Assembly: GCF_000182925.2 (NCBI RefSeq)
Contig: NC_026501.1
Location: forward strand, 1,984,001-2,048,000
DNA: 64,000 nucleotides
Direction: 5' to 3'
Origin: Neurospora crassa OR74A
Lineage: Eukaryota; Ascomycota; Sordariomycetes; Sordariales; Sordariaceae
The position numbers and the translations under genes are program-made. Numbering within the stretch: the first letter of the stretch is position 1; each line of letters begins with the position of its first letter. Below, in pieces: positions 38,938 through 48,894 of the stretch. The notes beneath the pieces are model-generated. The model did not search any database. It had not been told where the DNA came from and saw only the letters and a list, made by a program, of their open reading frames with translations.

Positions 38938-40350
38938 ATGGCTTCAGAACAGAATAAGGAATACTTCAAGTAAGATAGCCGAGGGGCCTGTTTGCTGGGT
39001 CAACAGACGCTAACACCATCTTCCTTACAACAGCAACGAAGCTGCAGCATACGATGCTAAGCACGCAAAAACCTTGGACAGGATTGTCGAGGAAATCCGG
39101 GCCAGGCTTGATTTCATTGGAGTCGAGTGGGTAGATGAGGACGCCGATTCTGGAAGCGTGAGGCTTCTGGATTACGCCTGTGGCACTGGAGTTGGTGAGT
39201 GTATCCTTGGTGGCAAAGTGCTAGTTTCTTGCAGTGTCGGGGTAAGGAGATCTTAGCAAGATTTGAGGGGCTTAGAGGCCTGGAAAGTTCAATGCACATG
39301 TGTGGACTGAATATCTTGAAAGCCTCTGAGCAGGTAGTTACGTCTGAAAACTTGCTCCAGTGGCTTGCTGTTGGCTGTCTATGCCCGGCTTGCTGCTTTT
39401 GTCTTCTCGTTCTCTGTGCAGCATCGCTAACCAGACGCATTATTGTAGTGTCTAGAGTAAGTCATCCTACTTCAGTCCGCTCAACACGGTTGAAAAGCGC
39501 AGAGATTTGCTTTATGAAGACCGAGTTCCCGATAGGCAGTTCCTCTCTCCTTCCCGTTCAAAGTTTCGACATGCAGTCATTACATCTACGCCCCATCAAG
39601 ATGATCCCAGATTGAGGTCTAACAACTTCTCTAGGCTCTAGCTCCTTACACCACACAATGCGTCGGTATTGATCTCTCAGAGAACATGGTCGCTCAGTAC
39701 AATGCTAGAGCTGAGAACCAGGTGAATCACCTTTCCCCTCTCCCTCTGATGATGTATGTACGTAACGGAGAACTAACTTTCGAGTACCGATAGGGCCTTG
39801 CTCGCGACGAAATGTATGCCTACCAAGGCAACCTTCTAGACCCCAACGATCCTGATCCCCGGGAGTTTTCCGGCTTCGATTTTCACCACTTCGATATCGC
39901 CGTTGTCGGGCTAGGCTTCCACCATTTTGACGACCCCGCTCTTGCGGCACAGAGGCTGGTCGAGCGGCTCCGGCCCGGCGGTGTTCTATTGATCTTGGAC
40001 TTCTTGCCTCATGGCAAGGTTGCTGATGTACGTCTATTTTTCTTCGACTTCCCTGAGGTTATCGTCGAAGCTGGGGCTACAGACGCATTTAAAATGGACT
40101 GTTCCAAGTACGATGAGATACTGATCCATGTGACCCACTGTCACCCACATTACAGGACGGCCATGCTGCTTCGCATACCATCACGCACCATGGCTTCTCC
40201 GAGGAACAGGTCAAGAAGATCTTCCAAGATGCTGGCGCCGGAAAGGACTTCGCGTTGGAGACAATCGGAATTGCCTTTAACAAGGCCACGGAAAACAGGC
40301 CTGAGGAGGTCCGTAGACAGGTCTTCCTTGCGCGTGGTACCAAAGAATAA
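38938..40350 (+). CDS. Class I SAM-dependent methyltransferase
   Basis: This is a small class I methyltransferase; the substrate is not evident. Six exons, 38938-38969, 39034-39194, 39449-39456, 39635-39721, 39794-40027 and 40156-40350, sum to 717 nt and 238 aa. SAM-binding motif I is LLDYACGTGV (about residues 56-65), motif II is CVGIDLSENMV, followed by YQGNLLDP, FDIAVVGLGFHHFDDP, and the post-motif strand RLRPGGVLLILDFL. The third exon is only 8 nt (TGTCTAGA). It has its own acceptor (TTGTAG) preceded by a GCTAAC branch site, and its own donor (GTAAGT). Including it yields GTGVVSRALAPYTT, which reads naturally in this family. Skipping it shifts the frame. The start ATG precedes EQNKEYFK, and exon 2 continues with NNEAAAYDAKHAKT, a typical N-terminus. 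Function beyond methyl transfer is not inferred. Confidence 0.88.
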
Positions 40351-40738
40351 GAGCAGGGAGGGCTCTATTTGGTAACGCCATTTATGATAAGATAGGTATG
40401 GTTGAGGTTAAAGCTTCAATGAAGTGATTTGCATGATGTCACTAGTTATCAGTGGAACTTTGATGATATGGAAAACTTCTTGAACAGTGTGTAGCGACGT
40501 GCACGCAGATATACAGTGACATCGGGAGGATTGTTGGTAAACTCAGTTACCACGCCGAAGCTGTCATCGAAAGCAGCCAAAGTAGCCAAAATATACGCTA
40601 CGGAGAAAGGAAAAGGAAAAGAAAGTTAGGAACAAAGAATAAAGAGAACATCACAAATGCAAACGCTAACTCATCTATGATAGAAGACGAATCTCAGTTT
40701 CGAGAAACCTCACAAAAAAAAAGGCAACAAACGAAGGT
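40351..40738. other. Intergenic, methyltransferase 3' end to tRNA
   Basis: This stretch holds the 3' UTR of the methyltransferase and the 3' flank of the minus-strand tRNA gene. The A-rich part near 40714-40722 lies on the tRNA's 3' side; read on the minus strand it is a T-rich tract suited to RNA polymerase III termination. No gene was seen. Confidence 0.5.
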
Positions 40739-40832
40739 CTCTCCCGCCGGGAATTGAACCCGGGTCTCGAGCGAATCGAGGCTGATGTTCAAACTTGACA
40801 AGCTCACATACTGACCACTATACTACGGAAGA
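40739..40832 (-). tRNA. tRNA-Asp(GTC) with intron
   Basis: Read on the minus strand, a complete cloverleaf folds. The acceptor TCTTCCG pairs with CGGGAGA (one G-T pair). The D arm reads GTAT-AGTGGTCA-GTAT. The anticodon stem TGAGC pairs with GCTCG. The T arm carries CCGGGTTCAATTCCCGG. Anticodon GTC at 40799-40797 follows T33, giving aspartate. A 22-nt intron at 40795-40774 sits in the canonical place, one base after the anticodon. Without it the tRNA is 72 nt with discriminator G73, the usual identity base for Asp. CCA is not encoded. The A-box-like TAGTATAGTGGTCAG and B-box GGTTCAATTCC serve as the internal promoter. Confidence 0.93.
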
Positions 40833-40977
40833 CTCGTGGATGTGGACATCCACCGTAGCTGATTGTTGGTGGCGGACTTTCAACAGAGCCTTATGTATCC
40901 AATCACAATGGATCCGTTCACCTCTACCGAGAACATCTCAACATCCATCCCTCGTTACCGTTCCTAAAGTTTAAGAT

Positions 40978-42278
40978 TTACATCTTCTCCAGCTTATCCA
41001 ACTTCGCATCATCTAGATCTGCTGTCAGTACAGAAAACAGGTTGTTTCGTGATGAATTAAAAGAAAAGGATGTTGCGGTAACGCAGCCTTCAACCACACG
41101 TCCAATTCTGGCAAAATAGACTTACCCTCAAGATCAACATGGAAAGCACTGCCCAAAATAATAGCAGGCTCATTGATATTGTGATGCTCATAGCTTTAGC
41201 ACCGATCCTGTCAGCTTCCTCCAATTGTGACAAGGCATGGATGAATACAACGCCGATTGCACTCACCTTAAGGTACCAACACCGCCAGCTTCCAGCAAAA
41301 ACGAAGGTCCCTCGTGCAGAGACAGCCCAGTCCATCGCTGTGCAAACGCACGAAGGATGTGTCCATGGGCAACAATCAACACATCGGCGCGTTCCGCATC
41401 AGGATCTCCCTTTGGCTTATTGAGCGCGGGAGCGTGAAACCTCTCCCGAATATCTTTGATGAGACGATCGCAGCGCTCGTTGACATCTGCGGGACTCCTG
41501 CAGACGAGATTTTTCCTGTGATCAGCAACCGGATTCTAAAGAACAAAGAACGAGATACAAGCTGAAGCATGGGAACAGTGTTGACAACTCACTCTCCTCC
41601 AGGGCATCCATCCCTCCAAATATCCCAGTTGGGATCAAGACCTTGTTGCTTCCTCTTCTCCCTAATTTGCGGACTAGTGATACCTTCGTATTCACCATAA
41701 TCCCACTCGCGGATGTCCTCGGTGACTTCAACCTCGGCATCGCATGGAACTGGCTTGGATTCGCACTCGCCATGACGTTGCCATGGCAGCGGACCTTTGA
41801 TACCGAGGTTTAGAAGCTCAAAGGTACGCTGGGCTCTTTTTCGGGGAGATACGTATCTGTATACATAGTAGGTAGTGTTACTTAGTGTGCTGGTCATTGT
41901 TGGCTCCAAAAACGTGGTATTTGAACACCGCCGCAGGCCAAAGTCAGCTGATCAGTACCGACCGCAGACTGGCTGGTTATACCATCGTTCATTAACATAT
42001 CTTGGCTATGTATACACTGGGTGTTGTCTTTCCTATCCCTTTTTCGTCTTTTTTTTAAAGGGGAACCAAACCGAATGGGCAATTTGCAAGTTCACTCACA
42101 TATGGGCCAGCTTCTTGGGAACAATCAGGCGGTCATCACCTATGAGCGCTTTTCCCGTCGCCTTGACGCGCTTCTCGCCATTCGCTGTCAACGGAATGTC
42201 GGTCGAGCCAGTGTGACGGCCATCAATAGACCATGCGGTCTCGCCATGTCTGATAATGAATACCCGGGGTGTTGACAT
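40978..42278 (-). CDS. SHB17-type sedoheptulose-1,7-bisphosphatase (histidine phosphatase family)
   Basis: Yeast Shb17 dephosphorylates sedoheptulose-1,7-bisphosphate in riboneogenesis, linking glycolysis to ribose without NADPH production. Five exons, 42278-42100, 41856-41593, 41497-41267, 41193-41126 and 41021-40978, give 261 aa (yeast Shb17 is 271). The catalytic RHG box is at the N-terminus (VFIIRHGETAW, His11), with GRHTGSTDIPLT following. YVSPRKRAQRT supplies the second phosphate-binding arginine region. REWDYGEYEGI is the acid motif, and WDIWRDGCPGGES is a clear Shb17 signature. The second catalytic histidine is in IVAHGHILRAF (His192). The C-terminus has FLLEAGGVGTLSYEHHNINEPAI, split here as FLLEAGGVGTL and SYEHHNINEPAI. 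The last acceptor is a CAGCAG pair, so two products differing by one residue are possible. It resembles Shb17 more than plain phosphoglycerate mutase; TIGAR-like activity is the main alternative. Confidence 0.9.
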
Positions 42279-43523
42279 CCTTGCTACTTCCGAGCGCTGA
42301 GTTGTCGAAGGTGGAACTTGAATTTGACCTGGGTTGCTTGGCCTTGATGGGAATAACGTGAGGAGTGGCGGAAGGGTGAAGTAAACAATTGATAGAGGTA
42401 GTGAAACGTTGCTCAACAATGAAACTGCCGGAACAGCCGGGGTAAAGGGAGTTTTCACTTTAACAGACGAGGCAGAGTACCCTGAGGTAGCTACTAAATT
42501 TCGACCACAGGACACTTCCAAGAAGCGATCTCTCTCTTCGCTTTCGTGACATCATCCGCTATTGTGTTCCCCAGCCGGAAATGGAACGCCATGATTACGC
42601 CATAATTTCTACCAATGACATTGCACCCTCGGTATCTTTGCCGATCTGACGATTTCTCAATAGCCAGGTAATTCGACGAATGGGAATCATCCCGAGCAGC
42701 ACTACGCCAGTGCGCACCAGAACTTTTCAGCCTGTGGATTGATTGATAAGGTCATCATCATTTCTTAACAATCAAAATCGAAACGAGTACAAGGAGGTGA
42801 AGTTGACAGGGCAAAGGGGAGAAAAGAAGTTGTGGTCCACTCGGCAGAAGAATTGCAAGTTACGTAAACGGAACTGAAAGTAACGGGAACTTTTCACAAA
42901 GGCACGGACGCAGTCCAGTCCCCCCGTCCCACCGGCCGCCCTTGTCGGACAGAAACCTCAAGGACGCTAAAACATGACGGGAAGTAAAAGCGCGGCCCGC
43001 TCCATGAACGCCACGCCCGTGGAAGCGGGACGAACGCTCGGTACGTAAGTTTTCCCAGTGTAGGATATTCGTTACAATACGCAGCGTGCATGGATGGGTA
43101 AAATGTAACAATACACGGGTCTTCGCTACGCACACCGTCGCGTACGGAGCACGTAAAACTGTTCTCGGCTATGTCTCGGTCAAGCATGGGGCTGCACGGA
43201 TACTTTGAGAGATCTTGAATTTTACAATACAGTCCAATGTTGGGTTGTGTATTAGTTCTGTATTCTGAGTAAGACACATGATCACCCATCCTGAACGTCG
43301 CGATAGTACTTCAAGTGTATCGAATTCTTCGATAACACATTATCTGGCTGGCAAACAAACCAGCATTGGACTGCGTGCTCGTAACGTCCATTCGATTCCC
43401 GTCAAATAGGCAAGTAGGTAACTTCCGTCCGTTCCTTAACCACTCGTATATCGTAGTGTACTCCCACTCCTTCAACCATCCTGTAGATACTAACAGATCA
43501 GTGTCGCGACGAGCAACACCGCT
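42279..43523. other. Intergenic, SHB17 upstream region and DUF3716-like gene 3' side
   Basis: This stretch contains the promoter of the SHB17-like gene (left end) and the 3' UTR of the DUF3716-like gene that ends at 43524. Open frames here (42894-43289 minus and others) have no domain. One copy of a 27-bp dispersed sequence lies at 43347-43373. Confidence 0.5.
43347..43373 (+). repeat. 27-bp dispersed sequence, copy 1
   Basis: This segment matches 58415-58441 at 24 of 27 positions. Both read GCT, two variable bases, CAAACAAACCAGCAT, one variable base, GGACTG. All three differences are transitions. Both copies are in non-coding DNA. It may be a short element remnant. Confidence 0.5.
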
Positions 43524-44291
43524 TTACTTGTCAGTCCAGCCGCCATCTTCTCTTCCTCCTCTTTCCCGCTCCCACTCCCTCTCGCGCTCCTTTTGTCTCC
43601 TCGTTCTCTCCTCCCGATCAATCCTCATGCACTCCAGCCTCAACTCATCCGCCTGAACCTGATAATGCAGTCCTAGGCGCCGCAGCGTCTCCATAGGAGA
43701 ATCTCCGAGACATGCGAGAATGGAAGAAGGGCCCGCATCATCTTCACTAACGGCAGCCCTGCCAAACGCTCTTGTATCTTTGTCCTTGCCAGTGTCCTGT
43801 CGCTCTTCACCTTGCCACAATGCCATCGCCGACCTGTTCCTTGAAAGGCGCATATGCTCAAGCCGCAGTTCATCCGCTTGATTTTGGTGATGTTGCACTA
43901 GGCAACGCATGATCTCCACTGGAGTGTTGGGGGGAAGGCAGGCAAGGATAGAATTGGGAGGGCCGGGGCTAGGACTACCGATAGGGTAAGAGCGGTCGTT
44001 GGCGATTCGCGTCCTCCCCCTCTCCCTCTCCCTGTACCTATCTCTGCCGGTATCCGTCTCCCTTGCTCTGGACTCGGTTCTGTCCCTTTCATCGTATGCA
44101 GTGTGTTCGTACCTGTCTTGGGTTTTGGTACCCTGTAGGCCCGTGGTGTCATCGGTTTCCTCCTGTCTTTCGGGGCGGGTGTCTCTCGGCCTGCATTCGC
44201 ATCGTTCGCGGGAAGTTTGTACGTTACCCACTGATCCTACGGCAGCAGGGAGTTGTGCTTCGTGAACATCTGATGGTAGTTCTTGCCTTGG

Positions 44292-44342
<51 letters not shown>

Positions 44343-45510
44343 CGTTGTTGTCTCTGTTGTTGCGGGTGGAGGGCCGAGGGGTGTGTCAGGTTCTTGATTT
44401 CGGCCAACTGTGGCAGTTTCTGTCACTCTAGTATCCTGATCTCTTTGTGGCAGTTTTCTATTGCGCCGTGGCGGCCGTGGTGGCTGTGGCGGCCGTGGTC
44501 TTAGTTCTCGTCCGCCCTTCTGGGGTTCCGGCTCCGGCTCTGGATGATGTTCAAGCCCTGTCCCGATTCCAGGTTCAGAGAGCAAGTCCGGCACTGATTT
44601 GGTATTCGGTACCGGCGCATCTACGTCTGCGTGATGTGGGGATTCATTGGTAGCTTCAGTATTTTCTTTCCCGGTTATCTGAAAAGAGCAGCGAGCGTTG
44701 CCGCTGCCGCGGTGACAGCAGTTGCCACATCTGTTGCCATCACCGTAGACGCAAACCTCGAAGCGCCCTTTGCCAGCTTTGCATTCCTTACAGGGATTCT
44801 GAGCTTGTTGACCCGTAAGCTGAAGATAAGCTGCTCGGAGCTGGTGCTTTTCGGTAAGGTCTATTGTGTCAACGCTTTTCCGTAAAGCGATCTCGCGCAC
44901 TGCCTGTTTTGATCGTCAGTTCACTTGGCTCCGGGATCGCTCATTACCTTCGTCCGCTGGCTTCTCTTACCTTGCGTTTTCTCAGTTCCTTAATCTTCGT
45001 ATTGCTTGAACCAAGGCTTGCATAAATCTCTTCGAGGTCCTTGTCTGTGATGATCCCCTGTGGTGGCTTCCAGTCCCTTGAAAACTTGGCGTTATCATCG
45101 TGGTTTTCTTTCGTGGAGGTCTGTGAGGGATCCTGGAGATTGTCTTGGATATCCATTTTGTCACGCTTCCTCTTAGCGGGCCGGCGGGCTGACACAAATC
45201 CAGCGATTTCGTCTGCCAAAATTTCTATGCGCGGGACATTCAAGCCACTATTCCAAATAGTAGCGTCCACGAAATTTTCATCGTCTGAAGCCATTAACAT
45301 ATGCCATTTGTATGGCATAAAGCTTGTGGGGTGTTGGAGATGGGTATGCTTAGTGGCAGAATTGCTAAGCTGGAAAGGTTTGGGGACTTTTAGAGGAAGA
45401 GGAGGAGTGCCGCGCACTGAAACCAAATGCTCTCTCACACGGTCTGGAAGACTGTTATATAAAAACGTAAACTTGGGTTGGTAGTCGGGGTTTGTGTTCA
45501 GGTGGTGCAT
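43524..45510 (-). CDS. DUF3716-like cysteine-rich protein with duplicated C-terminal motif
   Basis: This gene has no known function. Two exons, 45510-44971 and 44903-43524, give 639 aa; the 67-nt intron joins KELRKRK to AVREIALRK. The N-terminal 180 residues include a basic nuclear-localisation-like patch (RRPAKRKRDK). Residues 218-252 form a six-cysteine module, C-x2-C-x9-C-x7-C-x2-C-x9-C, resembling fungal DUF3716. Then follow acidic and Pro/Arg/Glu-rich disorder, a run of about 16 alanines coded by GCN repeats, and Arg/Glu/Asp-rich sequence. Two copies of a motif, SILACLPPNTPVEIMRCL...QADELRLEHMRL and SILACLGDSPMETLRRLG...QADELRLECMRI, are followed by a charged RE(R/W)E tail. A paralogue lies 640 bp upstream on the same strand. 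The ATG at 45510 is the first in frame; the frame is open further upstream without another ATG, so an extra 5' exon is possible. Confidence 0.7.
44296..44341 (+). repeat. (TGC)n trinucleotide repeat encoding polyalanine
   Basis: About fifteen TGC units on the plus strand are read as GCA codons on the minus strand inside the DUF3716-like gene, giving a run of about 16 alanines. Nearly perfect codon repetition implies slippage and probable length variation between strains. Confidence 0.95.
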
Positions 45511-46152
45511 GGTTTTGCCATATTCTGGTCGCTTCACAAGAGAAGAAAGTCGAACCACACTCTTTAGGCTTTGTTATAAAGGTCCTTAGAAACGAACGTA
45601 CAATTTAGAACATAGTACGACAAACCTAATTAAAGAAGGAAACTCGATTGAGTAGAATGTGAGAGCGAAACAAATTTGTAGCCCTGATCCGCAGGATCTA
45701 GAATGGACGCGGCTTGATAGGAAGTGAGCAATGACGTCCACGAATCAGTCACAGCATTATTCGGTCAGTTCGAGTGACAAGACAGATAATCAGATCTCTT
45801 GGTTCTTTTTTGTAGATATCACAGTTGACAAAATGTCCTGGAGTGCTACCACCATGCCTACTATGGACCTATGGAGCCACGGGACAGTTTCCGACTTTCT
45901 AGAACCTTCCCAAAACCAAGACGGGCTTTTCTCATCGTCTACATGTTGTCCTACATCAGTCTTTCATAACGCCTTCCAGATGTCAAAACCATTGCCTTCC
46001 TTCAAGGCCGCCATGGGGTATACCTCATTCACGCCCGCTAATGCAAACCAGCCAGTAAGAGGGAAAAAAAGAAAAGCGAATAATCAAAGAAAACGGGAGA
46101 CTTCTTCGAACTCCTGGATGACGAGGATCGACCGGCGGATCGGAACACTCAT
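45511..46152. other. Spacer between the two DUF3716-like paralogues
   Basis: This 642-bp spacer carries the 3' UTR of the upstream paralogue and the promoter of the downstream one. A plus-strand frame starting with ATG at 45731 runs 185 codons through the spacer and antisense over the end of the upstream paralogue to 46288. Its last third is a shadow of that gene's charged tail, so I do not call it. Confidence 0.5.
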
Positions 46153-47216
46153 TCATTCATATTGCGCTTGTCTGACAGCCCGTGCTCCCCACTCACGCTC
46201 ACGCTCACGCTCGCGCTCTTGTCGCATCTCCTTCTCAAGCCTCTTGGCTTCCATGCGGAGGTCGTCCGCAAGGTCCTGGTGGTATTGAGCTATGGAGCGC
46301 AACACCTCGGGGGAAACATTTTTGGGCAGGTACGCAAGCATCGGCTTGCTGGCATCGTGGTCGAGAATGTCATTCATGGTTCCTTTGAACGGCATCGGGC
46401 TGGGGGCGTAGTCGTTGCCTCCCATGACCGCAGGTGCTTGGCTCAGAGTGTAGTTGTTGTTCTCGAGGAGTCCAGAGCTAGACGTATAGTTCCCGTTTTC
46501 GAAGTGTCCCGGGTTAGGCGCATAGTCGTTGTTCGCTTTTTCTCCTTGAGTGGGAGCTGGGGAAGCGTACTTGCTGAAGGCTAGACTTTTTAGCCAGTGG
46601 TCTGCAGCCGAACCAAGCGCTGTGCCGGGGCCATGAATTGGCGGCTCTGCCTCAGTATGACTAGCCGTCTCAGTTTCGATGGTCCTTCTTTGCTTTTTGA
46701 CATTCTTCTTGGTGCAAGGTGGCGGGTGTACATTGGGGTCCTGCGTCTTGCGACTTTGAATGAGCGGGAGGTCGTCACTGTCGATGTCCATCGAAACACG
46801 ATGTGTACATTTGAGTCCCTGACGCCTATACAGGCAATTTGCACATGAACCATCGCCAACACTCGGGTGTTGAACACAACCGACAAATGGTCCTAGACTC
46901 TTCTTGCACACGTCACATTCCGCTGTAGCCTGTTTACCATTGAGCTGTACAAACACGGCTTCTAGGTTCCCGCCCACCGCCAAGTTTACCGACCCGATGT
47001 CTTTGCGAAGATTGATGTTTCTGACAGGCTGAAGAAAGAGCGTTAGCATTCGAGCATGGAAGAGAAGCTCAGGTCGGGAGGTTGTATGGTACTTGCAGGT
47101 TCCTTCCGCAGAATTTCCAGGTTCCTCCCGATTTTGTTGACCTTTTGTTCTACAAACCTGTCCAGGGCTTCGTGGGCATACCCTATCGTGATGATCTTGG
47201 GAGCGGTAGCTGACAT
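46153..47216 (-). CDS. DUF3716-like cysteine-rich protein, paralogue of the 43.5-kb gene
   Basis: This gene has no known function. I propose two exons, 47216-47097 and 47028-46153, giving 331 aa. Exon 1 encodes MSATAPKIITIGYAHEAL...EILRKEP; exon 2 begins PVRNINLRKDIGSV, aligning with AVREIALRKSVDTI in the paralogue. The 68-nt intron has a TGCTAAC branch site and TTCAG acceptor, but the in-phase donor reads CCT|GCAAGT, a GC donor. A GT four bases on would give the wrong phase. A shorter protein from the ATG at 47049 is the alternative. Residues 78-114 form the six-cysteine module C-x2-C-x9-C-x10-C-x2-C-x8-C with SLGPFVGC, close to DUF3716. After a low-complexity stretch with repeated ENGNYTSS/ENNNYTLS units comes one copy of the motif MLAYLPKNVSPEVLRSI...LADDLRMEAKRL and an Arg/Glu tail. 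Confidence 0.65.
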
Positions 47217-48149
47217 TGCTACTGCGTGGATATTGTACTGAGGAAGGTTTGCGCTGACCCCGGCCACTTAAGCTTCTACTAAGATAGCGTGCTAACGTCG
47301 GTTATTGTAGGCGGTGATGCCGACAGGATTGCAGAGGCGCGCGACTGAACGCGATCCAATGCTGGGGTGATGGGTTTTGCTGCAAAAAAAAAAAAAATGG
47401 TTGTATGTTCACAGCATTGGAAAAAGGGCTCAAAACCTGTATCACCAATCGAGACATGAAACACGCCCAATGAATTGAACAGGAAGAACTGTGGTTTTTG
47501 TGATTATAGGTATGGTTGTGAGGCAGAGATAGGTGCAAGGTGGGCAAGCGGGGTCGTTGCCTGGGCTGGTGGTGGGAAGACGGAACAAGATGCTGGAAGA
47601 TAACGCACTATCAGAGCTCCATCGCCTATGAAAAGAGGTAGGTACCTAAGGTCGCGCTGGATGTGCACGACACAAGCCTACAGTCAGGGCAACCTATGAC
47701 AGCTGGTCCCAGCGGCAACTGCTGGCAAGGCCCGTTCTATGCAGTACTGTGGTCTACAGTACGGGATCTGTCTGGAGTTCTGTACCTGACAAGGGTTACC
47801 CCAATTGCTGTTGGAATGATAAGTGGAATCCTTTGTGTGTATCATCACTTACACAATATCCGAAAGTTATCACTTCCATTAGCTGAAGCAGAATCGTGAC
47901 GTTCGTGGCGTGCAAAAGTCGTCTCGTAAGACGATATTCGATCGTTTAGTCAAGCTTGAAGTACCGGGTAGGCGGGGTAGGTTGAACCGAGGTCGGTTCT
48001 TGGGCCGAACAGACGAGCTAGACAAGCTAGAGCAAGCTATGTAACATTCCACCTATTTTCACCTTTCGACGACCTCAGTTCAACCCACGAGATCGGAGGC
48101 AAGACAGCAGCTAGCATTCTAAACACTCGGAAACAACACATCACCCACC
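47217..48149. other. Divergent upstream region, DUF3716-like gene and membrane protein gene
   Basis: This head-to-head spacer should hold both promoters. It contains an A14 run at 47384-47397 and a GAGGTAGGTACCTAAGG palindromic patch near 47634-47650. No coding frame with a domain is seen. Confidence 0.5.
47384..47397 (+). repeat. A14 homopolymer
   Basis: A run of 14 A sits about 170 bp upstream of the start codon of the minus-strand DUF3716-like gene, a place where poly(dA:dT) often favours open chromatin. Confidence 0.9.
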
Positions 48150-48894
48150 ATGGCCACCGGACCAGTAAAAAGAGTCGCCGCTTCAGCGCTCAACACGACC
48201 GCAAAAATAGCAAAAGCGACCGCTTCGAAGCACTCACCACTTCGATCAGCGCCGGCATCGCCAACAGTAGCAGCGAAGCCAACAGGAGTCAAAACTTCGA
48301 ACCCGCTATCACAATCGCCTCCGCCAGCGATCACAACGACTCCAGCATCGTCATCATCATCATCATCCCCACTCTCCCCAACAACGGAATTGACAGAGCG
48401 GGGTTCATCAGGAGGAGCACCATCACCACCGGGAGGATCAGGAGGAGGTGGAGCAGGAAGAGGACAACAACCAGGAAAAGGACAAGAAGAAGCGCCACAT
48501 CAACAATCTCGTCCCTTCCCCAAATGGAAGGCCGCCGTCTGGACAGTAGCCTTTACGGCGGTGACTGTAACTGGAACCATTTACGGCGCAGGTCTTAAGA
48601 CGCAGAAGGAATGGAATCAGGTATTTTTTTTCTTTTTATTCTTGACTTCTTCCCGTTTCAATCAACGACGACCAATAAACTAACCCCAGGAAAACAAACA
48701 ACAAGGAAAAGCAAAAAATTCAAGAAGCCACCGCCGATGATAAAATTGAAATGCTTGTAAACCGCCGCGCCCAGCTGTTCAAAACCAAGATTGAGATTGA
48801 GCAGAAGCTGGCCGATGTGAGGGAGCGCATGAGACTGGAGAAGGAGAAGGAGGAGAAAGTGAAGAGCGGTGCGGTGGCGACGCCGAGGAGATAA
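48150..48894 (+). CDS. Small single-pass membrane protein with C-terminal coiled coil
   Basis: No family name can be given. Two exons, 48150-48620 and 48706-48894, give 219 aa. The start ATG has a good context (ACCATGG). The first 100 residues are Ser/Thr/Ala/Pro-rich and basic (MATGPVKRVAASALNTTAKI), compatible with a mitochondrial targeting sequence or just disorder, including a Ser run from TCA/TCG repeats and a Gly-rich stretch. One hydrophobic helix lies at about residues 130-150 (AVWTVAFTAVTVTGTIYG). The second exon is a charged coiled coil (EKQKIQEATADDKIEMLVNRR, IEQKLADVRERMRLEKEKE, split for length). Two AG sites lie near the acceptor; only the downstream one (ACAAG before GAAAAG) keeps the frame open. 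Single-pass topology with a coiled coil is what the sequence shows; the organelle is inference. Confidence 0.7.

Noticed and set aside
45731-46288. 185-codon plus-strand frame between the DUF3716-like genes
   Set aside because: It starts with ATG, but its last third is the antisense of the paralogue's Arg/Glu tail (giving RSRSRSRS), and the rest has no recognisable features.
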